This document shows, piece after piece, positions 35,059 to 43,798 of a DNA stretch of 64,000 nucleotides. Source of the stretch: Lentzea terrae (GTDB lineage: Bacteria; Actinomycetota; Actinomycetes; Mycobacteriales; Pseudonocardiaceae); contig NZ_QFWW01000034.1 in NCBI RefSeq assembly GCF_003265345.1, forward strand, positions 1-64,000, in the 5' to 3' direction. The notes beneath the pieces were generated by a model that saw nothing but the letters and a program-made list of their open reading frames with translations, did not search any database and was not told the DNA's origin. A program made the position numbers and the translations under genes. Position 1 is the first letter of the stretch, and each line of letters begins with the position of its first letter.

Positions 35059-35952
35059 TCAGAGGTGGATGTCGATGTCGTTGTGGTTGCCGACACCGCC
35101 GTCCAGCACCTCGAGGCCCGCGACCTTCACGTCGCCGATGACCTGGCCGAGGTCGCTGTGCAGGTTGTCGTGGACGTTGCCGACCTGCGCCACGTCCTGG
35201 ACCACGTTGTCGGTCACGTTGGTGACGGCGTGCACGTCCGCGACGTCCTTGACCAGCACGTCGGTGTTCTTGACGAGCACGTCGGTGTCGATGACGTTCT
35301 TCGTGAGGACGTCGGTGTCGAGGTCCTTGACCAGCACGTCGGTGACACCGTTCACGTTCGCCAGACCGACCGTCTGGCCGACCACGCCCTCGACGGCGGG
35401 CTGGGCGATCTCGGTGACGGTGGAGACGGCCTCGGTACCCGTGTGCAGGGTGGAGTCGAGGGTGCCCGACACGTCGCCCAGGCCGGAGAAGTCGGAGACC
35501 AGCGCGGTGAGAGCAGAGGGAGCCGTGCCGGCCAGACCTGCCACACCCGCGACGTCAGCGACGCCGGTGACGCCCTCCACGTTGCCCGCGATCTGCAGCA
35601 GGCTGTCGACGGCCGGGAGCTCGTGGCCGTTGAGGACGTCGGCGACGTCGACGTTCGGGACGGACGCGGCGTCGAGGACCAGCGGCAGGATGTCCTGCAC
35701 GTCAGCGGCGGTGATGTCGCTCAGGCCGGCGGCCTCGAGGCAGCCCAGCGGGTCCTGCTGGAACGCCTGGCGGGCGTCCAGGTCGGTCAGCAGGCCGAGC
35801 GTGAAGTCGTGCAGGGTGGTCGGCTCGGCGGTCGTCACCGTGGTGCCGCCGGTCTCGACCGTCGTGCCACCGGTCTCCACCGTCGTGTTGCCGGTCTGCG
35901 CCGTGGTCGGGGCGGTCTGCACCGTGGTGGGCTCGGTGGTCTGCTGCTGCAT
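35059..35952 (-). CDS. IniB N-terminal-domain protein with DVLVKD repeats
   Basis: 297 aa from ATG 35952, with AGGAG 10 nt upstream; the frame stays open further up. After a Thr/Gln-rich leader (TTVETGG repeated) comes the IniB-type domain LHDFTLGLLTDLDARQAFQQ followed by AAGLSDITAADVQDILPLVL. The rest has low-complexity Val/Asp/Gly segments (GVTGVADVAGVAGLAG), and residues about 215-255 repeat the TDVLVKD motif. No signal peptide or membrane helix is evident. IniB of mycobacteria is induced by cell-wall stress, but its molecular role is unknown; the family link here covers the N-terminal domain only. Confidence 0.8.
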   Translation of the reverse strand: MQQQTTEPTTVQTAPTTAQTGNTTVETGGTTVETGGTTVTTAEPTTLHDFTLGLLTDLDARQAFQQDPLGCLEAAGLSDITAADVQDILPLVLDAASVPNVDVADVLNGHELPAVDSLLQIAGNVEGVTGVADVAGVAGLAGTAPSALTALVSDFSGLGDVSGTLDSTLHTGTEAVSTVTEIAQPAVEGVVGQTVGLANVNGVTDVLVKDLDTDVLTKNVIDTDVLVKNTDVLVKDVADVHAVTNVTDNVVQDVAQVGNVHDNLHSDLGQVIGDVKVAGLEVLDGGVGNHNDIDIHL

Positions 35953-36062
35953 GGGACTCAAGCTCCTGTAGCTGAATCGGGGGATGTCGAGATGAACCGT
36001 ATGGATGAACGACACCCCCCGGCATCGGGAGTTGGCCCCAGATCGTGACGAAACGAGATCCC

Positions 36063-36115
36063 TAGGGGGTTCGGGTCACTCGTTAGGGGACCCCGGGGAC
36101 TCACCCTAGAGGGGG
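36063..36115. promoter_or_regulatory. Three phased TAGGGG-type motifs upstream of the IniB-like gene
   Basis: TAGGGGG at 36063, TTAGGGGA around 36084 and TAGAGGGGG at 36107 are spaced 21 and 23 bp, close to two helical turns each. The outer two lie in CCCTAGGGGG and CCCTAGAGGGGG. They sit in the 173-bp gap between the IniB-like start and the pobA-like stop and could bind a regulator on one DNA face. Confidence 0.4.
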
Positions 36116-36125
36116 ATTTGTGCCC

Positions 36126-37295
36126 TCAGGGGCCGACGTAGTTCTCCGCGAAGGTCGCGCGGTAGGCGGGCGACTCGGCCAGGTGCTCCAGCCGCGCCTG
36201 CGCCAACCGTCCGAAGAACGGCGAGCTCACGTCGGTGTGGATCATGTTCACCATCCACTGCGAGAACTCCTGGGCGCGCCAGACGCGGCGCAGGCAGTCC
36301 TCGGAGTAGGTCTTGAGGCCGGTCTCGGAGCCGGTCGCGTAGTAGTCGATCAGTGCACGTCCGAACGTCGCGGCGTCGTTCATGGCCAGGTTCATGCCCT
36401 TGGCGCCGACCGGAGTGATGATGTGGGCTGCGTCACCCAGCAGGTAGAGCCGCCCGTACGACATGGGCTCCACGACGTGGCTGCGCATGTCCAGCACGCG
36501 CTTCTCGATGATCTTTCCTTCGGTCAGCGACCACGTGGAGCCGTGCAGTGCGAACCGCTTGTGCAACGCCTCCCACACTTGTTCGTCGGACCAATCCGAA
36601 GCTTTGGTTCCGACGGGCACCTGGAGGTAGAAGCGAGAAATGGTGGGCGACCGCAGCATGTGCCCCGCGAAACCATCCTCGTGTAATGCATAAATGATGG
36701 CTTTAGTCGACGGAGGGGCCTCCGCAAGAATGGCGAGCCACTCGATTCCGTGGTGATGGGTGAATTCCGAGAGCACCCCGTCAGGAATGGATGGCCGGCT
36801 CACGCCGTGGAACCCGTCGCACCCGGCGACGAAGTCACATGAAACTTCTTCATGAACACCATCTGCGCTGGTCCAGGCCACGGACGGGGTGCAGGACAGC
36901 AGATCCCGCAACTCCACGTCGCTGACCGAGAACCGGATGTCACCCCCGGCGTCGAGGAATGCCCCGATCAGGTCCTTCACGACTTCTTGCTGGGGGTACA
37001 CGTAGTGCTGGCGGCCTCCGTGCAGATCGCTGTACGCCACCTGGAACGCCTGTCCGCTCACGCGGAATTCACACGTTCCGTGACGGTCTGCTTCCATCAG
37101 CAAACGATCGGCAAGTCCGAGCGACTCCAGCATGGTTACAGAGCGATGTTCCAGGACTCCCGCCCGTGGCCGAGTTTCCACATGAGCACGACTAGCTTTT
37201 TCGAGGACAACGCAGTCGATACCTGACTGCTGGATCAGGTTTGCCAAGGTCAGACCGGCCGGTCCCGCGCCGACAACCGCTACCGCGCGCTTCAA
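36126..37295 (-). CDS. pobA: PobA-like 4-hydroxybenzoate 3-monooxygenase
   Basis: 389 aa, the usual length for PobA, from TTG 37295; the messenger reads AGGAG then 8-9 nt before the TTG. It has FAD/NADPH motifs: VVGAGPAGLTLANLI, the DG motif in FVAGCDGFHGVSR and the GD motif YLLGDAAHIITPVGAKGMN. By my recalled alignment with the Pseudomonas enzyme, Tyr201, Arg214, Arg220, Pro293 and Tyr385 are kept, but Ser212, which holds the substrate carboxylate, is replaced by Met (AGHMLRSPTISRFY). Hydroxylation of 4-hydroxybenzoate to protocatechuate is likely; a shifted substrate is possible. G+C is visibly lower than in the neighbours. Confidence 0.85.
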   Translation of the reverse strand: MKRAVAVVGAGPAGLTLANLIQQSGIDCVVLEKASRAHVETRPRAGVLEHRSVTMLESLGLADRLLMEADRHGTCEFRVSGQAFQVAYSDLHGGRQHYVYPQQEVVKDLIGAFLDAGGDIRFSVSDVELRDLLSCTPSVAWTSADGVHEEVSCDFVAGCDGFHGVSRPSIPDGVLSEFTHHHGIEWLAILAEAPPSTKAIIYALHEDGFAGHMLRSPTISRFYLQVPVGTKASDWSDEQVWEALHKRFALHGSTWSLTEGKIIEKRVLDMRSHVVEPMSYGRLYLLGDAAHIITPVGAKGMNLAMNDAATFGRALIDYYATGSETGLKTYSEDCLRRVWRAQEFSQWMVNMIHTDVSSPFFGRLAQARLEHLAESPAYRATFAENYVGP

Positions 37296-37470
37296 CTGGG
37301 GTTCTCCTAGCCCTAGACCTGCTGTGCTTAGATGCTCACCGCAGGTAGTGGACTGGAACCTGCACGTGTCGGTCAACTGGGGTCTTTTGGAGCAGCATCA
37401 CTACTCTGAGTGGTTGACCGTCGCGCTAACCCCGCAACGACGACACCGCTCCGACAGGAGAGTGCTCCCG

Positions 37471-38481
37471 ATGACTCGAAGAGTCCGCCGCATCGCCGTC
37501 CGTGGCATCGCCCTTGCCACGCTGCTCGCCACCGTGGCGAGCTGTGGGGCGCTCGGCGGCAAAGAGCAGGCGCCCCCGGCCAACGGCAACGGCCAGGTGG
37601 AGAAGGCCAAGATCACCCTGGGGGTCTTGCCGATTCTCGACGTGGCGTCCGTTCACGTGGCGAAGAAGAAGGGTTACTTCGCGGCCGAGGGGCTCGAGGT
37701 CGAGCTCAAGACGATCCAGGGTGGTGCTCAGGCGATCCCGGGCCTGATCAACAAAGAGCTGGACATGACGTTCGGCAACTGGGTCTCGTTCTTCGCCGCC
37801 CAGTCGAAGGACGCGGCGAAGGCGGTCGACGGGATCAAGCTCATCGCCGACGGCTACCAGGCCAAACCCGACATGTTCCTGATCTTGGCGGCCGGCGACT
37901 CCGCCATCAAGAGCCCCAAGGACCTGGCGGGCAAGACCATCGCGATCAACACGTTCAAGAACATCGCGGAGCTGACCGCGAAGGCGACGCTGGAGGCGGC
38001 GAACGTCGACCCGAAGTCGGTCACGTTCAAGGAGTTGCCGTTCCCGGACATGCAGACGGCGGTCGCGAACAAGACCGTTGACGCGGCGTTCATGGTCGAG
38101 CCGTTCATCACCCGTGCTCAGCGCGCCGCCGGCCAGGTCAAGATCCTCGACGCGGCCTCCGGCCCGACCGACAACATCCCGATCGCGGGCTTTGCGACCA
38201 GCGGTGCCTTCGCGAAGGAGAACCCCAAGACGGTGGCCGCGTTCCAGCGCGCGATCGCGAAGGGCCAGGCGGACGCCGCCGACCGTCCCACGGTCGAGCC
38301 GCTGCTCGTCGAGTACGCCAAGGTCGACAAGGAAACCGCAGCTCTCGTCCACTTCGGTTCCTTCCCGACCACGCTCGACGCGACGCGCCTGCAGCGGATT
38401 CCGCAGCTGATGCAGCGCTACGGGCTGCTCGACAAGGAGTTCGACGTCAAGCCGATGCTGATCCAGCCCTCCGGCAGTTGA
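37471..38481 (+). CDS. NMT1/SsuA-type substrate-binding lipoprotein
   Basis: 336 aa from ATG 37471 with CAGGAG upstream. A basic N-terminus and hydrophobic stretch end in the lipobox TVASC, so the mature protein should be lipid-anchored. The body has ITLGVLPILDVASVHVAKKK, GYFAAEGLEVELKTIQGGA and MTFGNWVSFFAAQSKDAAKA, typical of periplasmic-binding-like proteins of nitrate/sulfonate/aromatic importers. It is divergent from the hydroxylase gene, which makes an aromatic acid a reasonable ligand guess, and it may serve the permeases at 32105-33612. Confidence 0.88.
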   Translation: MTRRVRRIAVRGIALATLLATVASCGALGGKEQAPPANGNGQVEKAKITLGVLPILDVASVHVAKKKGYFAAEGLEVELKTIQGGAQAIPGLINKELDMTFGNWVSFFAAQSKDAAKAVDGIKLIADGYQAKPDMFLILAAGDSAIKSPKDLAGKTIAINTFKNIAELTAKATLEAANVDPKSVTFKELPFPDMQTAVANKTVDAAFMVEPFITRAQRAAGQVKILDAASGPTDNIPIAGFATSGAFAKENPKTVAAFQRAIAKGQADAADRPTVEPLLVEYAKVDKETAALVHFGSFPTTLDATRLQRIPQLMQRYGLLDKEFDVKPMLIQPSGS

Positions 38482-38487
38482 CGAAAC

Positions 38488-38530
38488 GCGCGGGTGCCTG
38501 TGATCGCGCCGTGATCATTGGCACCCGCGC
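38488..38530 (+). terminator. Terminator after the binding-protein gene
   Basis: GCGCGGGTGCC (38488-38498) and GGCACCCGCGC (38520-38530) form a perfect 11-bp stem with a 21-nt loop, 7 bp past the stop. GTCGTTT follows shortly after. Confidence 0.7.
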
Positions 38531-38697
38531 TGTCGTTTCCGCCGGATGAATTATCGGTTAGGGGGCCGTTTAGCCGCCCCAGCGTCAAAAGTTGTTGATT
38601 CTCCAACCAGCTGTTTTTGTCGTCCGAACGGCGGTATGAGAACCGTGGGTTTTACACCAAGATCCACCAGGTTTGCAGCTATTAAACGGGGCGGGGA

Positions 38698-41475
38698 GTG
38701 TTGACGGTGCGCGGTCGAGAGGACCAGCGAGGCATCGACCGGTTTCGTCTACGCAACTGGCGGCTGCGGAGCAAGCTCGCGGTGGTGTTGCTGGTTCCGG
38801 CCCTGAGCACCGCGACGCTCGCGGGCCTGCGCCTGAACACCCAGCTCGACGACGTGGAGCTGTTCGGCACCGTGCAGCGCGAGCTCGCTGTCAGCCACCA
38901 GGCCGCGAAGGTGGAGAACGCGCTGCAGGTGGAGCGCGACTGGGCCGTGCAGTGTGTTGCCGCCGGCAGGCAGAACGCGTGCCCTGAGCACGCCGCCCGC
39001 ACTGGCGCCACCGACACGGAACTCGGCAAGTACCGGGACGTGGGCTCGACGACGACCGCGTTGAGCGCGTCGCTGCAGGAAGCGTTCGGCAAGTCGCTGC
39101 AGTCGCTGGACAACCTGGCCAGTCTGCGGCTCACGATCCTCGGCACGCGGTACCCGGACATGGCCGTGATCGGGGCCTACAACCAGATCATCGCCGAGCT
39201 CGGACAGGTGCACCGCGCCGCGATCTCGAGCCTGAGCGAACCGGCGATCGTGCCGCTGGTCGCCGCCGCGCAGGCGCTCTACCTGGCGCAGGAACAGCTC
39301 GGCCAGCAGAACTCGATCCTGACGGCGACCGCGCTGCGCAAGAGTTTCGCGCCCGGTGCCGCGGACGAGCTGCGGGCGGCGCAGTCCCGGTTGGACGCGG
39401 CGTTCAACGAGTTCAACGACGTGGCCTCGGCCGCGAACCAGCAGAAGTTCCAGGACAAGGTGTCCGGTGCCGCGGTGGACGGCCGCAACCGGCTGGTGAA
39501 GCTCGCGCTGGCGCAGGACGCCGAGGGCAAGCCGGTGTCCATCACCGACGCCGAAGTGCTCAAGATCGGCCAGGACACCCAGAACCTCGTGCGCGAGGTC
39601 GCCACGGACCTCGAAGGCCAGGCCGACAGCACCACCTCGCGGCTCGCGAGCATCGCGCGCACCGACGCCTGGCGCGACGCCGCACTGGTCGCCGCGTCGC
39701 TGCTCGTCGCGTTCGGTCTGATGGCGATGGTCGCGCAGTCGATGCTGCGGCCGCTGCGCACACTGCGCCGCAGCGCCCTCGACGTCGCCCGCAACCAGCT
39801 GCCAGAGGCGATTCGCCGCATTCGTTCGCACCGCGAGCCGGAACGCGCCGCGGAAGAGGCGATCGTTCCGGTGCCGATCAACACGACCGAGGAGGTCGGC
39901 CAGGTCGCGCGCGCGTTCGACCTGGTGCAGCGCGAAGCCGTCCGCCTCGCCGTCGAGCAGGTGGCCCTGCGCGCGAACGTCAACGACATGTTCATCAACC
40001 TGTCGCGGCGCTCGCAGGCGTTGGTGGAACGCCAGATCAGCGTGATCGACCGGCTCGAGCAGGACGAGCAGGACCCCGACCACCTGGCGTCGCTGTTCGA
40101 GCTCGACCACCTCGCCACGCAGATGCGCCGCAACAGCGAGAACCTGCTGGTGCTCTCCGGCACGACGGTCAACCGCCGCGTCACCCGCCCCGTCGCGATC
40201 GCCGAGGTGCTCGGTGCCGCGGTGTCCGAGGTGGAGAAGTACGCGCGCGTCCAGATCGCCCCGACGCCGGACCTGATGGTGCAGGGCCGCGTGGTCAACG
40301 ACCTCGCGCACCTCATCGCCGAGCTGCTCGACAACGCGACCGCGTTCTCCAAGCCGACCACCAAGGTCACCGTGCGCACGATCGAGACCCGCAAGGGCGA
40401 GGTCGCGATCCGCATCCACGACCGCGGCGTCGGCATGCAGGAGGACGACATCACCGAGGCCAACGCGAAGCTCGCCGAGCCGCCGGAGGTCGACGTCTCC
40501 GTCGCTCGCGAGATGGGCCTGTACGTGGTCGGCCAGCTCGCCAAGCGCCACGAGATCCGCGTGACGCTGGCGAACAACGACGACATCGAGGGCGGTGTCA
40601 CCGCCCAGGTGATCCTGCCGGTCTCGTTGCTGCACAAGGGACCGGCGCCCGCGCTGCCGTTGCCGGCCGCCACCCCGGTCGAGACCACGAACGAGGGTCT
40701 CGCCGGTGTGCCGAAGTGGACGCCGGAGCACCCGGTCCTGGTGCCGTCCGCGAACACCGACGAACCCTCCGGACGTCACCGCATCGAGCAGACGTCGGCC
40801 GACGGCCTGTTCACCGCGCGCGTGGAGGCGAGCGAGGAGTCCACTGAGGACGGTTACTCCTACGAGCCGCCGATCGAGCGCCCCGCCGAGCCGGCCGACC
40901 CGGCGACCGAGATCTTCCCGGTCGTCCGGGACGAGATCGACGTCGAGGAGATCGACGCCGACAGCCTGTCCCGGTGGTTCCAGACCCCGGCCGCCGCGCC
41001 GCAGCGGCCGGCCGTTGACTCCACAAAGGACGTTCCGGCAGCGGAGCCGGAACACGACGAGTCCGAACCCACCACGGTGAACGGCCTGCCCAAGCGGCAG
41101 CGCTCGCCGGAACCCGCGAAGCCCGAGGCACCAACGGCGGTGCCGCGCGCGGTCGCAGACTTCGCCGAGTCCGACTGGGGATCGGCCGACGAGGGCTGGC
41201 GTGCCGCCGGGGCGCTGGAAGCCAGCGTGCCCGCGCAGACGACGGAGAACGGCCTGCCCAAGCGCGTCCCGAAGGCGCGCCTGGTGCCGGGCTCCACTCC
41301 CAAGCCGTCGTCGCCCGTTCCCCAACTGGCGGCCGCCGCGACGGGAGGCCGTTCCGCGGAACGACTCCGCCAGCGGTTCGCCACGTACCAGAAGGGTGTC
41401 CAGATGGGCCGTGAGTCGCTCTTCGACTCGGCCGTCGGAGGCATCCCCGTGATCGCAGAAAGGGAACACCAGTGA
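38698..41475 (+). CDS. Conservon sensor kinase with NIT domain (CvnA type)
   Basis: 925 aa. Membrane helix 1 lies about 29-48 (LAVVLLVPALSTATLAGL). An extracytoplasmic NIT (nitrate/nitrite-sensing-like) domain runs to about 335, membrane helix 2 is at about 337-357, and HAMP follows with TTEEVGQVARAFDLVQRE. The HATPase_c domain carries the N box LIAELLDNATAFSKP, IRIHDRGVGMQ and MGLYVVGQLAKRH. No normal HisKA phosphoacceptor helix is evident, as usual in conservons. A long Pro/Glu/Ala tail ends with LRQRFATYQKG. GTG 38707 has better ribosome-binding-site spacing (GGGGAG) than GTG 38698. It overlaps the roadblock gene. Confidence 0.9.
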   Translation: MLTVRGREDQRGIDRFRLRNWRLRSKLAVVLLVPALSTATLAGLRLNTQLDDVELFGTVQRELAVSHQAAKVENALQVERDWAVQCVAAGRQNACPEHAARTGATDTELGKYRDVGSTTTALSASLQEAFGKSLQSLDNLASLRLTILGTRYPDMAVIGAYNQIIAELGQVHRAAISSLSEPAIVPLVAAAQALYLAQEQLGQQNSILTATALRKSFAPGAADELRAAQSRLDAAFNEFNDVASAANQQKFQDKVSGAAVDGRNRLVKLALAQDAEGKPVSITDAEVLKIGQDTQNLVREVATDLEGQADSTTSRLASIARTDAWRDAALVAASLLVAFGLMAMVAQSMLRPLRTLRRSALDVARNQLPEAIRRIRSHREPERAAEEAIVPVPINTTEEVGQVARAFDLVQREAVRLAVEQVALRANVNDMFINLSRRSQALVERQISVIDRLEQDEQDPDHLASLFELDHLATQMRRNSENLLVLSGTTVNRRVTRPVAIAEVLGAAVSEVEKYARVQIAPTPDLMVQGRVVNDLAHLIAELLDNATAFSKPTTKVTVRTIETRKGEVAIRIHDRGVGMQEDDITEANAKLAEPPEVDVSVAREMGLYVVGQLAKRHEIRVTLANNDDIEGGVTAQVILPVSLLHKGPAPALPLPAATPVETTNEGLAGVPKWTPEHPVLVPSANTDEPSGRHRIEQTSADGLFTARVEASEESTEDGYSYEPPIERPAEPADPATEIFPVVRDEIDVEEIDADSLSRWFQTPAAAPQRPAVDSTKDVPAAEPEHDESEPTTVNGLPKRQRSPEPAKPEAPTAVPRAVADFAESDWGSADEGWRAAGALEASVPAQTTENGLPKRVPKARLVPGSTPKPSSPVPQLAAAATGGRSAERLRQRFATYQKGVQMGRESLFDSAVGGIPVIAEREHQ

Positions 41476-41894
41476 CCACCGCGACTGAGGAACTGGACAA
41501 CTTCAGCTGGCTGGTCGAGGACTTCGTCAGCAGGGTCGCCGGTGTCGCGCACGCGATCGTCGTCTCGGCGGACGGGCTGCTGCTCGCCTCGTCGGACCGC
41601 CTCCCGCACGACCGCGCCGAACAGCTGGCGGCTGTGTCCTCCGGCCTGGTTTCGCTGAACCTCGGCGCGGCGCGTTGCTTCGAGGCGGGCGAGGTGAAAC
41701 AAACCGTGGTCGAGATGGAACGGGGCTACCTCTTCCTGATGTCCATCAGCGACGGGTCCTGCCTCGCCGTGCTCGCCGCGCCCAACTGCGACATCGGGCT
41801 CATCGGTTACGCGATGACCCGGCTGGTGGAGCGGGTGGGTCTCCAGCTGACACCGGAGATCCGCGCCCAGCTGCACGTTTCCATGCGAGCCTGA
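41472..41894 (+). CDS. Roadblock/LC7 protein (CvnB type)
   Basis: 140 aa. It shows the roadblock pattern: NFSWLVEDFVSRVAGVAHAI, VVSADGLLLASSDRLPHDRA and LFLMSISDGSCLAVLAAPNC. In conservons this protein partners the GTPase as a likely activator and relays the state of the membrane kinase. It overlaps the kinase stop (GTGA) and is followed directly by the GTPase gene. Confidence 0.93.
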   Translation: MTTATEELDNFSWLVEDFVSRVAGVAHAIVVSADGLLLASSDRLPHDRAEQLAAVSSGLVSLNLGAARCFEAGEVKQTVVEMERGYLFLMSISDGSCLAVLAAPNCDIGLIGYAMTRLVERVGLQLTPEIRAQLHVSMRA

Positions 41895-41921
41895 GAATGA
41901 TTGAGTAGAGAGAAGTTCCCC

Positions 41922-42518
41922 ATGAGCAACGGTGCTCCGGGTCGTCCGGGGTCACCTGGGGTCGACCTGAACGCGACGTCGGCGAAGATCGTCGTCGCGG
42001 GCGGGTTCGGCGTCGGTAAAACGACGTTCGTCGGCTCGGTTTCCGAGATCACCCCGCTGACCACCGAAGCCGTCATGACCCAGGCATCGGTCGGCGTCGA
42101 CGACCTGTCCGCGGTTCCTGACAAGGTCACCACCACGGTGGCCATGGACTTCGGCCGCGTTTCGCTGGACAAGGACCTGATCCTGTACCTGTTCGGCACG
42201 CCGGGACAGCACCGGTTCTGGTTCATGTGGGACGACCTGGTCCGCGGCGCCATCGGCGCCGTGGTGCTGGTCGACACCCGCCGCATCGACGAGGCGTTCG
42301 CACCCATCGACTTCTTCGAGGACCGCGAGCTGCCCTACGTGATCGCGGTGAACTGCTTCGACGGTCTCATGCACCACCGGGCGGAAGAGGTGCGGGACGC
42401 GCTGACGATCCCGTCCTCCGTGCCGATAATCCCGTGCGACGCGCGAAATCGGCAGTCGACGAAACAGATCTTGATCGCACTGGTCGAGCACGCGTTGCGT
42501 CAACCGTCATTCGCCTGA
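41922..42518 (+). CDS. Conservon GTPase (CvnD type)
   Basis: 198 aa from ATG 41922. P-loop VVAGGFGVGKTTFVGSVSEI, G2-region Thr in TTEAVMTQASVGVD, and G3-like LYLFGTPGQHRFWFMWDDL with a Gly-Gln switch. It belongs to the MglA-like small GTPases of Streptomyces conservons. It directly follows the roadblock gene; the DUF742 gene (CvnC) normally between them is absent. Confidence 0.93.
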   Translation: MSNGAPGRPGSPGVDLNATSAKIVVAGGFGVGKTTFVGSVSEITPLTTEAVMTQASVGVDDLSAVPDKVTTTVAMDFGRVSLDKDLILYLFGTPGQHRFWFMWDDLVRGAIGAVVLVDTRRIDEAFAPIDFFEDRELPYVIAVNCFDGLMHHRAEEVRDALTIPSSVPIIPCDARNRQSTKQILIALVEHALRQPSFA

Positions 42519-42559
42519 CGATCGTCCGCACAGCCCTCGACTGCGGCACGCTCCGAAGC

Positions 42560-43717
42560 ATGGAGCGTCGAAACTTTCTACGTGTCGCAGTGGTCGGAAC
42601 GGCCGCGGCGGCGTTCGGTGGCGCCAACTGGCGCGAAGCCCTCGCCGCCGGGGCCCAGCCGGGTCCCAGCCCCTACGGTCCGCTGCAGCCCGTCAACAGC
42701 AGCGGAATCATGCTGCCCCAAGGGTTTTCCAGCCGGGTGATCGCGCGCACCGGCCAACGGGTCGTCGGCACGAGCTACACCTGGCACCCAGCACCGGACG
42801 GCGGCGCCTGCTTCGCCGACGGCACCGGGTGGATCTACGTGTCCAACAGCGAGGTGCCGTCGACGGGTGGCGCCGGCGCCGTGCGGTTCGACCAATCGGG
42901 CAACATCAAGGGTGCCTACCGGACCCTCAGCAACACCAACGTGAACTGCGCCGGCGGGGCCACGCCGTGGAACACCTGGCTGTCCTGCGAGGAGGTCGAC
43001 CGCGGCTACGTCTACGAGACCGACCCGTGGGGTGTGAAGGCCGCCGTGCGTCATCCGGCGATGGGCCGCTTCAAGCACGAGGCCTGCGCGGCGGATCCCG
43101 TGCGCAAGGTCATCTACCTGACCGAGGACGTCTCGGACGGCTGCCTCTACCGGTTCAAGCCCACCACGTGGGGCGACCTGCGCAGCGGCACCCTGGAGGT
43201 CATGACCGGCGGCTCCGGCACGTCCGGAACCGTCGGCTGGGCCAGGGTGCCCGACCCGGACGGCAGCCCGACGGCCACGCGCAACCAGGTGAGCGGTGCC
43301 AAGCGGTTCAACGGCGGTGAGGGGTGTTACTACGCCGCCGACACGTGCTGGTTCACCACCAAGGGCGACGGCCGGGTGTGGGCGTACAACGCCACCAACA
43401 GCACCATCAGCCTGACCTACGACGATTCGCTGGTGACCGGTGCAACGCCGCCGTTGACCGGCGTCGACAACGTAACTCGCTCTTCTGGCGGCGACCTGTT
43501 CGTGGCGGAGGACGGCGGGAACATGGAGATCTGCCTCATCACGCCGGCCGGGATCGTCGCGCCGTTCCTGCGCGTTCCCAACCAGAGCAGCAGTGAGATC
43601 ACGGGTCCCGCGTTCTCGCCCGACGGTAGTAGGCTGTATTTCTCCTCGCAGCGCGGCACCGCGGGCAACGTGAACGGCGGCATCACCTACGAAGTGACTG
43701 GACCGTTCCGGCGCTGA
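42560..43717 (+). CDS. PhoX-like (DUF839) Tat-exported phosphatase
   Basis: 385 aa from ATG 42560. The N-terminus ERRNFLRVAVVGTAAAAFGG is a twin-arginine signal (RRxFLR). The propeller-type body contains NCAGGATPWNTWLSCEEVDR, GRFKHEACAADP, GEGCYYAADTCWFTTKGDGR and EDGGNMEICLITP, matching the DUF839/PhoX group of Ca/Fe-dependent alkaline phosphatases. It probably releases phosphate from organic phosphates outside the cell. It starts 42 bp past the conservon GTPase, and a new promoter-like region follows it. Confidence 0.87.
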   Translation: MERRNFLRVAVVGTAAAAFGGANWREALAAGAQPGPSPYGPLQPVNSSGIMLPQGFSSRVIARTGQRVVGTSYTWHPAPDGGACFADGTGWIYVSNSEVPSTGGAGAVRFDQSGNIKGAYRTLSNTNVNCAGGATPWNTWLSCEEVDRGYVYETDPWGVKAAVRHPAMGRFKHEACAADPVRKVIYLTEDVSDGCLYRFKPTTWGDLRSGTLEVMTGGSGTSGTVGWARVPDPDGSPTATRNQVSGAKRFNGGEGCYYAADTCWFTTKGDGRVWAYNATNSTISLTYDDSLVTGATPPLTGVDNVTRSSGGDLFVAEDGGNMEICLITPAGIVAPFLRVPNQSSSEITGPAFSPDGSRLYFSSQRGTAGNVNGGITYEVTGPFRR

Positions 43718-43756
43718 TTGACACTTGACTCTTCTTGTGCGCCAAGGCTTTAGCGA
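43718..43756 (+). promoter_or_regulatory. Possible promoter before the snapalysin-type gene
   Basis: Two overlapping -35-like words, TTGACA (43718-43723) and TTGACT (43725-43730), lie just after the phoX-like stop, with TAGCGA at 43751-43756. The best spacing is 20 bp, longer than ideal. GAGGAG precedes the GTG at 43799. Confidence 0.3.
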
Positions 43757-43798
43757 TACAGTCGGGGTGCAATTACCCTGCATTGCGAGGAGATTCCT

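Noticed and set aside
34550..35971. 473-codon plus-strand frame antisense to the IniB-like gene
   Set aside because: Thr/Ser/Val-rich shadow of the repetitive minus-strand gene, with no start signal and no domain.
36126..38481. Aromatic catabolic gene cluster
   Set aside because: Only a single hydroxylase and a binding protein are present; no protocatechuate ring-cleavage or beta-ketoadipate genes are in the window.
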